From assembly GCF_000526995.1 (NCBI RefSeq), contig NZ_AZUI01000001.1:1488001-1552000 (forward strand): a stretch of DNA of 64,000 bases. The letters run 5' to 3'. Shown here in pieces: positions 28,201 to 37,957 of this stretch; the stretch's first letter is position 1, and each line of letters begins with the position of its first letter. This stretch comes from Lacrimispora indolis DSM 755. Lineage in GTDB: Bacteria > Bacillota > Clostridia > Lachnospirales > Lachnospiraceae. The notes beneath the pieces were generated by a model that saw nothing but the letters and a program-made list of their open reading frames with translations, did no database searches and was not told where the DNA came from. The translations under genes were made by a program, and so were the position numbers.

Positions 28201-28520
28201 GTCTCTTCCGAAGGTTCTTCTATGGTCTCTTCTTCCGTTTCCTGCGCCGCCTCATCCGATTCAGCCGTTTCATCTATTACGGTTTCTCCTTCACCGGCAT
28301 TGTCCTCTGAAATCACCTCCTCTTCCCAACTGGCTTCCGGCGCAGCTTCCAATGATTCTTCTGATAAAACATCTTCAGAAAAAGAAACATTGCTGTTTAA
28401 ATTCCCGGTAATTCCGCTTCCGTCTGCATAAGCAGGCATAACGCAGGAGCTTACCATAATGAAAACCAGCGCTGTGCTCAATCTCCTTTTAAGCCTTTTC
28501 TTACCCCAAGAAAATTTCAA
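22296..28520 (-). CDS. Giant SLH-anchored surface protein with FMN-binding-like and GLUG-type modules
   Basis: 2074 residues. Signal peptide 1-32 (KKRLKRRLSTALVFIMVSS, cleavage near AYA-DG). Residues ~85-205 are an acidic Glu/Thr/Pro stalk with six GETEAEP-type repeats. Residues ~227-308 resemble an FMN-binding (flavinylated) domain: GTYTGSGAGYKSTITLKI and VDAISSATYSSDGI, close to the D-x-x-S/T-G-A-T flavin attachment motif. Three large beta-helix-like modules (about 320-700, 700-1080, 1180-1560) each open with DPY-I-x-t-x-E-Q-L-x-x-FA and contain GTFDGxGxxI and GLUG-type turns. A second FMN-like domain at ~1090-1180 lacks the SAT motif. A Ser/Gly/Asp linker (~1563-1628), three SLH repeats (~1848-2025) and one choline-binding-type repeat end the protein. 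Start is TTG, fixed by AGGAGG eight bases upstream; the nearer ATG is out of frame and stops at once. Confidence 0.88.
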   Translation of the reverse strand: MKFSWGKKRLKRRLSTALVFIMVSSCVMPAYADGSGITGNLNSNVSFSEDVLSEESLEAAPEASWEEEVISEDNAGEGETVIDETAESDEAAQETEEETIEEPSEETDENLGETEAEPGETEAEPGETEAEPGETEAEPEETEAEPGETEAEPEETEESIDETEGSGEAVEETEEDTEESQEPSGETKEEGEKPENESIEETEAPVENAGPFSIEVRNIELMGDYEDGTYTGSGAGYKSTITLKITIADNQITEIQEISQNETLSKWEMAKVLFEEIINANSTDVDAISSATYSSDGIIEAVNDALSKAVTGGSQVFEDGNGSKGDPYIIAESVQLERFAQKINEGNDYQGKYIELSDDLELSGEWTPAGTKEEPFAGFFNGKGHTITGLSIQENNVKYAGLFGYLAAGAKVSDVKLEDVNISREAGATEAGAIAGSAEIGVIIDNCQVYGTIEASNSTGISYAGGIAGRLGQESVVSNVYADVTVAAFSGSSSAYAGGVIGMSVNKCILINGASVGSVSAKTDAGTICGAGGVFGTQSGTAYNVFSNCDVTAESAEQSKALAGGISCMATNNTAIVNGYFNNSIANAFMTASSAINKYVAENVVSLWDSEFNSQDFADTLNRGLTRSQRAGGIARISEAGNQNMGDLEHALDALDILYAWDYTGGVILSGEAFVDDTIDTGIFESGSGTEEDPYVLKTEEQLRAFAKSLSDDVTYSGIYIALEEDVDVSSETWLPIGLGHYDFRGTFDGKGNKITGIRIGTQEAPYEEESGDSQNLSKMTTYYGFFGVIGENAVIKNLGIEDSVISVKRSTSIYAGLLAGVTDRAYVDSCYAQGYVSSETTHSKANAWAGGLVSQTIKGGIINSWSDAEVFCTAIGGLAESGAFIGMTNRSVVANCFALGNTGGKASREDGNEGMPAVSSFIGVNAGKVANCYASGDMNAASFSTYVGSFSGWATGIARQFISYYNADAVQNSNGTINNPVISVGFMVSAGVNDEGEPYDGTYHVGIEAKELSFMKSQAFADLLNSNFHAFPLDLVNGESSNVGNQNAMGLPEFMKLKEWQLENDVVMPVGETVITTYEDMTPVFEPDALDVADGTYYGRAKGPGGEYIYVNMTVAEARISEIHVTKHSEGSQLDSISPEIIASVISAQNYSQSGSDSELGKALKSAIAVAAQKAAIRDISGYGYVSDTIFGAGNGTKENPYLINTPEQLVAFAGSLNEDEHYDGKYVKLGNHISLDGIEWIPAGGSGVYGFRGTFDGNNKVISHMTIGSPENPEMYCKSVGLFANLEAARIKNLGIENASIYQKYLGDSIAYSGLLSGYYIENAGDGGYVDFCYAEGTINSYAAKQNDSGGLIGAINRGTIANSYTKAEINCESRDGYAYAGGISALPNRALIINNYALGSIKGKGNGARIQIGGISGMNAGITINNYASVELVSANTTVDIGGFSGRVSGIGYVERAYYNSEAKQISGSLEILPAKGVGTVVSGTNYGKGIVVDLEGKSLSDLKRPEFAETLNANKADAEIIKKAGSLLVELGSGIPSEITLRDFQYSANDDGVVFKDRVSGSTDGGSSDGGSPDGGSSDGGSSDGGSSGGGSTGGDNSGGDPSDGGATSHDSSSESSSAGTETKSSANLADRPVKADIAVTVNVGENGSASVSVSDQTIAEAIARAQSDARVQGKTANGISIAINIVLPKEARSLVVAFSRNALERLVNANIQSLDFNGTLVTMGLNKKAVEEICRQSGNDITISAEPVDISGVRSCYDITIRSVKDGEPLTVTDLKEGAAVMGIPYTPESNEDSGRLYGVYVDDSGRISRIANSVYDGNSRQILFLTDHFSIYGVGYMASAPAFADTQAHWAGESIDYITGRGLLPGVSVSGFAPEAVLTRGTLAAALGKLAEADVSSYTGSSFSDLAGNEQAPYVEWAYRNGIIQGTGADLFAQDAAVTREEMASVMQNYARVTGFSLPVTRSQYSFTDYESIGSEGKAAVTAMQKAGVMMGERDGSFQPKGNITRAQAAVILERYIKLVIDPKTAEGWAKNDSGQYLYYKNGLAVTGTEIINGVTYYFSAAGIMQEN
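23690..23830 (-). repeat. Ser-Asp-Gly-Gly coding repeat (linker)
   Basis: Short repeated codons for DGGSS/DGGSP units in the linker between the third beta-helix module and the C-terminal half of the SLH protein. Units of 12-15 bp recur with small changes. A flexible spacer, likely to vary in length. Confidence 0.75.
28047..28187 (-). repeat. 21-bp tandem repeat coding GETEAEP
   Basis: Six to seven tandem 21-bp units encode GETEAEP or EETEAEP near the N-terminus of the SLH protein. Units differ mainly at third codon positions. The multiple-of-three length lets copy number change without frameshift. Confidence 0.85.
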
Positions 28521-28567
28521 TCCATTATCCTCCTTGTAATTGAATTTGTATGCAAACCTAACACTTT

Positions 28568-28584
28568 AGTTAGGGAAAACTAAC
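28568..28584. promoter_or_regulatory. Short inverted repeat upstream of the SLH gene
   Basis: AGTTAG and CTAAC face each other across six bases, and another CCTAAC lies just before (28557-28562), about 50 bases upstream of the TTG start. Possible operator or leader structure; weak. Confidence 0.3.
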
Positions 28585-28670
28585 CAAATTTTACCATTTC
28601 CAAAATTTCATGTCAATTTGGCTAATGAGAGTTTCTTATCATTAAATCGCTTATTGATAAATTTATAACG

Positions 28671-28739
28671 AAAAGGGAGTCTGAAACTGACTTTTTCTAG
28701 AATCATAACAATCCTTGAAAAAATCCATTTCAGACTCCC
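28671..28739 (-). terminator. Terminator of the beta-glucoside operon
   Basis: On the minus strand GGGAGTCTGAAA pairs with TTTCAGACTCCC (outer arms 28675-28739), followed by TTTTCG. Long loop. Confidence 0.75.
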
Positions 28740-28817
28740 ATCTCATCATCAGATTAAATTTTCATCTGCAAAAATAAATTAAAAATATTATATCAGAACT
28801 TAACCGCACATTTCCTG

Positions 28818-31656
<2,839 letters not shown>

Positions 31657-31711
31657 TTCTTCATTCCTCTCTTATCAATTGATGAATACACATAGTTTTT
31701 TGCTGATTGTG

Positions 31712-31740
31712 ATTATACTGTTTATCAGATCTATTGTCAT
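31712..31740 (-). promoter_or_regulatory. Promoter of the PTS-GH1 operon
   Basis: On the minus strand ATGACA (31735-31740), a 17-bp spacer and TATAAT (31712-31717) lie about 55 bases before the EIIBC start codon, downstream of the RpiR gene terminator. Confidence 0.7.
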
Positions 31741-31754
31741 CAGTTCTAAGGCGT

Positions 31755-31790
31755 AAAAAAACAAGTGACAACGTTTCTCACTTGTTTTTT
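31755..31790. terminator. Terminator behind the RpiR gene
   Basis: AAACAAGTGA and TCACTTGTTT form a 10-bp stem flanked by A- and T-runs on both sides. On the minus strand it separates the regulator from the PTS operon. Confidence 0.88.
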
Positions 31791-31825
31791 TCACGTAACA
31801 GTATGTTTTTTAATATGCAAATTTC

Positions 31826-32575
31826 CTAATTTAAAGTATTGTCCGATCCTTCGGAAGTATACCGGTACAGCTTTTTCCCCAGCCGTTCCACAATGCTCAT
31901 GGCAGGCATTTGAGTAGTAATGTCGTAAACCTTTAACCGCATATAAGTCACATAGTAAGCTATATTGTAGTCCGATAATTTCGCCACAGTGCAGTTTTCA
32001 GTATTGGTCACACTGAAGATCTGACAATTTTGTTCCTTAAAACGGATCACATGTCCAATGGTATCGTTAGACTCCCCTGAAACCGAAAATACAATGACCA
32101 GGGCATTTTCAAAAAACTTGCTTTCTGTGGGATAATGGGGTTCATCGATATAAAGGCAGAACTTACCCATGCTGGAAAAATACCTTGCCCCATATTTCGC
32201 CACAATTCCGGACATGCCGCTGCCCACAAAGATCACATGATTGGCGCGGACAATAACTTCCGTCATCATATCCAGCTTTTTCTCAAATTCTTCCGATGTG
32301 GTTTTCTTTAGAAAGTCAATGACTTCCGTCACATCATCCGTTGCATGCAATTCCTTTCCCTTATCAAAATGCTGCTTCAGCCTTATCTTAAACTCTGCAT
32401 AGCCGTTACAATCCATTTTCTTACAAAAACGCAAAACCGTAGAAGTGGAAACATGGGCTTCCAAAGCCAGTTCCCTGATTCTCATATACTTCACTTTATC
32501 ATAGTTTTTCGTTACATAATGATATACTTCCATTTCCAGATCATTCAGTGACTTAACCTGCTCCACACGAAACAT
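31826..32575 (-). CDS. RpiR/MurR-family transcriptional regulator
   Basis: 249 residues. N-terminal helix-turn-helix (RIRELALEAHVSTSTVLRFC) and C-terminal SIS domain (VIFVGSGMSGIVAKYGARYF, VIVFSVSGESNDTI). Such proteins sense phospho-sugars. Standing just upstream of a beta-glucoside PTS and 6-phospho-beta-glucosidase, it probably regulates them in response to the phosphorylated product. Confidence 0.9.
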   Translation of the reverse strand: MFRVEQVKSLNDLEMEVYHYVTKNYDKVKYMRIRELALEAHVSTSTVLRFCKKMDCNGYAEFKIRLKQHFDKGKELHATDDVTEVIDFLKKTTSEEFEKKLDMMTEVIVRANHVIFVGSGMSGIVAKYGARYFSSMGKFCLYIDEPHYPTESKFFENALVIVFSVSGESNDTIGHVIRFKEQNCQIFSVTNTENCTVAKLSDYNIAYYVTYMRLKVYDITTQMPAMSIVERLGKKLYRYTSEGSDNTLN

Positions 32576-32710
32576 CCCTGTGCCCCCTTCTATGAAATGC
32601 CTGCTCTACTCTTGTCCATGCCGCCGTCCTCCCCAATAGGTATGATTCACATTTTCCCCTTATCCGGCTGACCAGGAACAAACTTTTTCACTTAACTATA
32701 TCACTCTGCA

Positions 32711-32742
32711 TAAAAAAGAACAAGCATTTGCGCAATGCTTGC
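32711..32742 (-). terminator. Terminator of the ABC exporter operon
   Basis: On the minus strand GCAAGCATT and AAATGCTTG form a stem followed by TTCTTTTTT. A second hairpin, CCCGGC/GCCGGG, lies between it and the stop codon (32752-32771). Confidence 0.82.
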
Positions 32743-32821
32743 AACAGAAAACCCCGGCACGCAACAGCCGGGAATGGACGGAAAAGCAGATGATGCCGTG
32801 TCTGTATACGATAAAGCCTGT

Positions 32822-34576
32822 TTAGGCCTGATTCTGGAACTGACTCATATACAGCTTTTCATAAAATCCCTTTTTTGATATTAATTCCTCATGGGTTCCC
32901 TGTTCAATAATGGTTCCGTTATTCATAACAAGGATCAGATCTGCATTTCTGATGGTAGAAAGACGGTGAGCAATTACAAAGCTGGTTCTGCCCTTCATGA
33001 TATTTTTCATAGCCGTCTGAAGCATTAGCTCAAGTCTGGTATCCACGGAGCTTGTCGCCTCATCAAGGATTAAAATAGCCGGGTCGGCAAGGAACGCCCT
33101 CGCTATGGTTAAAAGCTGTTTCTCACCCACAGATACGTTTGAGGATTCTTCATTTAATATCATATTGTAGCCATCTGGCTGTGTTTTGATAAAATGATTT
33201 ACGTTTGCAGTTTTTGCAGCATTTTCTATCTCCTGCCGGGCCGCATCCCCTTTCCCGTATTTTATATTATCGGCTATGGTTCCGTTAAACAGCCAGGTAT
33301 CCTGCAGTACCATACCAAAGATCGAACGAAGGTCATCCCGCCTCATATCCTTAATTTTTACGCCGTCAACCTTGATGGCACCTTCATTTACGTCATAGAA
33401 ACGCATTAAGAGGTTGATCAGCGTGGTTTTTCCTGCGCCGGTGGGTCCGACGATCGCCACCATTTGGCCGCTTTTCACGTTAATATTCAGATGCTCAATG
33501 AGCATTTTATCTTCGGTGTACCCAAAGGATACATCTTCAAAGACTACATTTCCCTGCAAATCATCTATTTTTACCGGATTGGAAGCTTCCGGTACTTCTT
33601 CCGGTTCAGAAAGAAACTCAAATACTCTTGCCGATGCTGCCATGGCAGATTGAATGGAGGCGGACAATTGTGCCACCTGCTCCAATGGTTCATTTAACTG
33701 CCACATATAGCGGATAAATGCCTGCAGCTGTCCTACTGTTATGGCACCTGTAATTGCAAATATGGCACCTAATATGCAAACAGCTACAATTCCTAAATAA
33801 GTAATGAATGAAATCAGGGGTGACATCAGCCCGGAAATAAACTGTGCCTTAAATCCGTTTTCACAAAGATTATTATTAATCTCCTTAAACTGCTCTATGG
33901 AATCTTCTTGCTTTCCATATAGCTTGATTTCGGTCAATCCTGTGTATCTTTCCTGAATATAGCCGTTTAAGTCACCAAGAGCCACCTGCTGCCTCTCAAA
34001 CATAGCAGAAGAGCGGTTCATAATAAATTTCATGATCAAAGCGCTTCCAGGTATGAGCAAAACGGCTACAGCACCCATAATGGGATTAATATAAAACATT
34101 AATACTGTTGCCAAAATAACGGATAGGAATGCACTTAATATTCTTGACAAACTCTGCTGCAGAGCATTTGACATGGTATCAATATCATTTGAAATGATGC
34201 TGAGAATATCTCCCACTGTCCGTTTATCAAAATAGCTGATCGGCAGCTTTGTGATCTTTTTTTGCACATCGTTTCTCAAATCACGCATTGTGTTTTGAAT
34301 GCCATTTGTTAAAAAATATTGAGAACCAAAGTTGCTAAGTATGTTTCCTATATAAATGGCCAGCAACAGCTTTAAGATTTTTATAACATAGGAAAAGCTG
34401 ATGGAGGCTCCGGGAACTTTGTTGGCGATATTTACAACATCATCCTTCAGCCTTGTTGTAATCAAACCTTCCACCATCGGTGCCGCTGATAAAAATGCGG
34501 AGTAGCCTATGGTAAGGAGAATTGCGGCTATAAAAAATTTTAGGTATGGTTTTATATATGGATATAATTTTTTCAT
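32822..34576 (-). CDS. ABC exporter half-transporter, catalytically complete subunit
   Basis: 584 residues: six-helix exporter domain (1-310), then an ATPase with Walker A GPTGAGKTTL, Walker B ILILDEATSSVD with the catalytic Glu, and switch His in VIAHRLSTI. The signature loop is NVSVGEKQLL rather than LSGGQ. Together with the partner gene, whose ATPase is degenerate at the Glu, it makes a heterodimeric multidrug-type exporter of the TM287/288 or BmrCD class with one weak and one strong site. The four-base overlap of the two genes indicates coupled synthesis. Cargo unknown. Confidence 0.92.
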   Translation of the reverse strand: MKKLYPYIKPYLKFFIAAILLTIGYSAFLSAAPMVEGLITTRLKDDVVNIANKVPGASISFSYVIKILKLLLAIYIGNILSNFGSQYFLTNGIQNTMRDLRNDVQKKITKLPISYFDKRTVGDILSIISNDIDTMSNALQQSLSRILSAFLSVILATVLMFYINPIMGAVAVLLIPGSALIMKFIMNRSSAMFERQQVALGDLNGYIQERYTGLTEIKLYGKQEDSIEQFKEINNNLCENGFKAQFISGLMSPLISFITYLGIVAVCILGAIFAITGAITVGQLQAFIRYMWQLNEPLEQVAQLSASIQSAMAASARVFEFLSEPEEVPEASNPVKIDDLQGNVVFEDVSFGYTEDKMLIEHLNINVKSGQMVAIVGPTGAGKTTLINLLMRFYDVNEGAIKVDGVKIKDMRRDDLRSIFGMVLQDTWLFNGTIADNIKYGKGDAARQEIENAAKTANVNHFIKTQPDGYNMILNEESSNVSVGEKQLLTIARAFLADPAILILDEATSSVDTRLELMLQTAMKNIMKGRTSFVIAHRLSTIRNADLILVMNNGTIIEQGTHEELISKKGFYEKLYMSQFQNQA

Positions 34577-36300
34577 CGCTCCAATTCCTCCTTTGTTAAT
34601 TGTGAATCTGCAATCTCATAATATACTTTGCATGACTTTAATAATTCTTTATGGGTCCCCATTCCAACCACTTCGCCTTCATTGAGCACTATGATTTTGT
34701 CCGAATTCATGATTGTACTGATTCTTTGGGCAACAATGAATACAACGGATTCTTTTGTTTCTTTCTTAAGTGCTGTACGCAAAGAAGCATCTGTTTTATA
34801 GTCAAGAGCAGAAAAACTGTCGTCAAAAATGTAAATTTCAGGCTTTCTGACCAATGCTCTTGCAATGGAAATCCTCTGTTTTTGGCCTCCTGAAACATTC
34901 TTTGCACCTTCGCTGATATATTCCTGCAAATGATCCGGCTTATTCTCAATGAACTCCTTTGCCTGTGCCACTTCAATTGCATGATCGATTTCTTCCGGTG
35001 TGGCATTGGGATTGCCGAATTTAAGATTTTCTTCTATGGTTCCTTTAAATAAAAATGCTTTTTGAGGGATGAAACCAATTTTCTGACGGAGCGCCTTTAA
35101 ATCATAGTTACGTATATCCGCACCATCAATTTTAATAGATCCCCTTGTCACATCATAAAATCTTGGAATCAAATTAATTAATGTACTCTTTCCGCTGCCT
35201 GTACTGCCGATAAATGCAACGGTTTCTCCCTTGTTGGCAGTAAACGATACATCCTTTATCACTGGAAGCTCCCCATCCGGATACTGAAACGTAACATGGT
35301 CAAATTCCACCATACCTTTATTTTCAGCTGTAATACCCTTGAAGGGGCTTTTCACCAATGGCTCCTCAACTAATAATTCCTGAATACGGTTTGCAGACAC
35401 CTGCGCTCTGGGGTACATTACAAATACCATGGAAAACAGCATAATTGAAAACATTGCATGAAACTGATACTCTAAGAAAGCAACCAACTGTCCAACCTGT
35501 AAGGTGCCATTATCAATCATTACACTTGATATCCAAAACACCGCCATCATCGCAAGGTGCAGCAAGAAGAAAAAGGCCGGCTGTGTAAATGACATAATTT
35601 TAAATAACTTCTTGGAATTGGATGCATATTCGTCATTGGTTTCTGCAAAACGCGCTGACTCATACTCACTTTTTCGAAAGGCTCTGATTACGCGGACCCC
35701 TGTTAAACTTTCTCTTGATATCCGGTTCAACCGGTCCATACCTTTTTGCTGCTTCTCGGAAAGGGGATTGGTCAGCTTGGCAATGATAATAACGCCTGCC
35801 ACGATAAACGGAAGGCTTCCTCCGATAACCATGGAAAGATTGATACTTGTTCTGATGGTCATAAAAACACTGATAAAAATCATGACTGGTGCCAAAAGTG
35901 CAGTCCGAAACAACAGATTGGAAAACAACATTAACTGAAACGCATCATTCGTGGTTCGTGTAATCATGGAAGATACGCCGAATTTATTGTATTCTGTATG
36001 GGAGAATCTCTGCGACTGGGCAAACACATCATTTCTGATATCACGAATCATATAAGTAGAAATTCTTGATGAAGCGTAAGTCAATAAAATGGTCCCTGCA
36101 CCTCCAAGGATACAGACAATCAGCATGATTCCGCCCATGTTCTTAATATAAGCTATATCGCCTTTCCCTATTCCATTATCAATCATCCACGCCATGACTG
36201 TGGGTATTCCCAGCTGCACCGCTACAAAGCTAAAGATTCCTATGATGTTTAAGAAAATTAGCTTGGGATATCTTTTTAAATATTTTAACATTAATTGCAT
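34573..36300 (-). CDS. ABC exporter half-transporter, degenerate-site subunit
   Basis: 575 residues: six-helix domain (1-310), ATPase with Walker A GSTGSGKSTL and a canonical signature VSGGQKQR. Walker B reads IYIFDDSFSALD, with Asp where the catalytic Glu should be, and the switch histidine is replaced (IVAQRISTI). These are the usual marks of the non-hydrolysing site in heterodimeric exporters. AAAGGAG precedes the ATG. First gene of the operon, controlled by the MerR-type promoter at 36380. Confidence 0.93.
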   Translation of the reverse strand: MQLMLKYLKRYPKLIFLNIIGIFSFVAVQLGIPTVMAWMIDNGIGKGDIAYIKNMGGIMLIVCILGGAGTILLTYASSRISTYMIRDIRNDVFAQSQRFSHTEYNKFGVSSMITRTTNDAFQLMLFSNLLFRTALLAPVMIFISVFMTIRTSINLSMVIGGSLPFIVAGVIIIAKLTNPLSEKQQKGMDRLNRISRESLTGVRVIRAFRKSEYESARFAETNDEYASNSKKLFKIMSFTQPAFFFLLHLAMMAVFWISSVMIDNGTLQVGQLVAFLEYQFHAMFSIMLFSMVFVMYPRAQVSANRIQELLVEEPLVKSPFKGITAENKGMVEFDHVTFQYPDGELPVIKDVSFTANKGETVAFIGSTGSGKSTLINLIPRFYDVTRGSIKIDGADIRNYDLKALRQKIGFIPQKAFLFKGTIEENLKFGNPNATPEEIDHAIEVAQAKEFIENKPDHLQEYISEGAKNVSGGQKQRISIARALVRKPEIYIFDDSFSALDYKTDASLRTALKKETKESVVFIVAQRISTIMNSDKIIVLNEGEVVGMGTHKELLKSCKVYYEIADSQLTKEELER

Positions 36301-36379
36301 AACAAAACTCCTTTCATTTTACTGAATAAAACCCAAATAATTTCAGCCATATTCCTTGACAGGAACAGGCTGCCTGACT

Positions 36380-36410
36380 ATTATAAACTATAAGGTTGTC
36401 TTATAGTCAA
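36380..36410 (-). promoter_or_regulatory. MerR-type promoter with 19-bp spacer and perfect operator
   Basis: On the minus strand TTGACT (36405-36410) and TATAAT (36380-36385) are 19 bp apart, 2 bp longer than normal. The spacer is filled by the perfect dyad ACTATAAG-N5-CTTATAGT (36387-36407). This is exactly the geometry of MerR-family activated promoters, in which the regulator untwists the DNA to align -35 and -10. It drives the ABC exporter pair; the divergent MerR gene starts 94 bases away. Confidence 0.88.
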
Positions 36411-36503
36411 GAAGAAAACAGCAAGATAAAATATAAAATTAAAGCCTTTGATACGGACGCAAACAGGAGGCCCGTAAAAGGCAGCACAGAATGAGGTGAT
36501 TTT

Positions 36504-37343
36504 ATGTCAGAAAATAAAAACGAATATTTAACAACAGGAGAATTTGCAAAAATCTGCGGAATCCCCAAACATATCTTATTTTATTATGATCAGATAGAGC
36601 TTTTCCAGCCTGAAATCACAAAGGAGAATGGCTACCGCTATTACTCCTTCCGGCAATTTGATACTTTTTCCATTATTTCTGCATTAAAAAGGCTGGGAAT
36701 GCCATTAAAAGAAATTAAAAAATACATGGATGAAAGAAACCCTGCTAATTTAATTGATTTATTGGAACAAAAGTCAAATGAAGTGGCTAAAGAAATTATA
36801 AAATTAAAAAATACGAAACATGGGATAGATTTTCTTAAGGATTTAACTGAAAATGCCTTATCCGCAGAATACAATATCATTAAGCCCGCTTATCACAAAA
36901 GCATGAAGGCTCTATGCAGTACCCATATGGATAATGGCAAAGACGATTCTTATTCAAACTTTCTTACAGAATTGATCGCATTCCGAAATGACAGCAATGC
37001 AAGCATGATTGACTTTCTGGGAGGATCACTTACCATTGATAATATCCGGGAAAAAAGATTTGACAGCTTTTCTTATTTGTATACAAAAACAAACAATGTT
37101 GATAAGAAAAAAAACACTCTGGTGCGAAAGGAAGGCTGGTATCTTCAGGTTTACTATAAGGGGAGTTATCGAAATATCAATGAAATGTATGAAAAGATAA
37201 TGCAGTACGCAAATGAACATCAGATAAAGCTTGGAAAGAATGCTTATGAGGAATATCTTATCTTTGAGATCGGTACAAAAAACAGAGATGATTATGTTAC
37301 ATTAATATTGGTTGAAATTGATGGGGAACCACAGGAGCATTAA
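36504..37343 (+). CDS. MerR-family regulator (BmrR/BltR-like)
   Basis: 279 residues. Residues 5-75 form the MerR winged helix ([50 protein letters not shown]), followed by a long dimerisation helix to ~120. The C-terminal ~155 residues fit a GyrI-like multidrug-binding domain, as in BmrR, ending [20 protein letters not shown]. It should bind the dyad at 36387-36407 and switch on the divergent exporter when a toxic ligand is present. No cysteine metal motif is seen, so metal sensing is unlikely. Confidence 0.9.
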   Translation: MSENKNEYLTTGEFAKICGIPKHILFYYDQIELFQPEITKENGYRYYSFRQFDTFSIISALKRLGMPLKEIKKYMDERNPANLIDLLEQKSNEVAKEIIKLKNTKHGIDFLKDLTENALSAEYNIIKPAYHKSMKALCSTHMDNGKDDSYSNFLTELIAFRNDSNASMIDFLGGSLTIDNIREKRFDSFSYLYTKTNNVDKKKNTLVRKEGWYLQVYYKGSYRNINEMYEKIMQYANEHQIKLGKNAYEEYLIFEIGTKNRDDYVTLILVEIDGEPQEH

Positions 37344-37348
37344 ATAAA

Positions 37349-37390
37349 CAGAGTCAGAACGTATGGCGGTACTCTTATTTTCTGACTCTG
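37349..37390. terminator. Terminator between MerR and ars operons
   Basis: CAGAGTCAGAA and TTCTGACTCTG form an 11-bp stem followed on the plus strand by TATTATTATTTT. Confidence 0.8.
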
Positions 37391-37444
37391 TATTATTATT
37401 TTGAAAATTATAAAATCTTAAGGATACCATTAAGCAAATTAAGT

Positions 37445-37855
37445 TTACCGGATTAAAGCCTGCGGAGCTTTCAACCTTTCTTTGAGAGACAATATATTGC
37501 GTTCAATCTGCCTTATAACTTTTATAAACTCTTCGTCACTTTTTCCAGTGGGATCATCCAACCCCCAATCTTCCCTGTATTTACAGGGTAAATAAGGACA
37601 TTCAACATTGCAGCCCATGGTGATAACAACATCAACGGGAGGGATTTCTGAAAGCAGTTTTGAACGCTGCGTTTTTTCCATGTCAATCCCATACAGCTGT
37701 ATCATCAGCCGGACAGCATCCTGGTTAATATGTGGTTTAGTTTCTGTTCCCGCAGAATAGCTTTCAAAGATATTATCCGCCAGCCGTTTGCCAAAAGCCT
37801 CTGCAATCTGCGAACGGCAGGAGTTATGCACACATATAAAAGCAACCTTTATCAT
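37445..37855 (-). CDS. arsC: Arsenate reductase, low-molecular-weight phosphatase type
   Basis: 136 residues. The P-loop is FICVHNSCRSQIAEAFG (C-x5-R), and the resolving cysteines appear in VVITMGCNVECPYLPC, followed by the DWGLDDPTGKSDEEF acid-containing loop of thioredoxin-linked ArsC. It reduces arsenate to arsenite, which Acr3 then exports. It is the third gene of the arsR-acr3-arsC operon. The two-cysteine spacing CNVECPYLPC contains an extra Cys compared with the usual pattern. Confidence 0.92.
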   Translation of the reverse strand: MIKVAFICVHNSCRSQIAEAFGKRLADNIFESYSAGTETKPHINQDAVRLMIQLYGIDMEKTQRSKLLSEIPPVDVVITMGCNVECPYLPCKYREDWGLDDPTGKSDEEFIKVIRQIERNILSLKERLKAPQALIR

Positions 37856-37957
37856 GGTATTTTTTCTCCCTATTATAACTCCAGCAGTTTCTTACCCCTG
37901 ATTTCATCCCCACATCATCTGTTGTTTGCTCCCCCTCTGTTGTAAACGATCCAGCCT

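Noticed and set aside
27865..28431. 188-codon Ser/Val-rich plus-strand frame
   Set aside because: It is the mirror of the acidic repeat stalk of the SLH protein; repeats on one strand keep the other frames open. No ribosome site.
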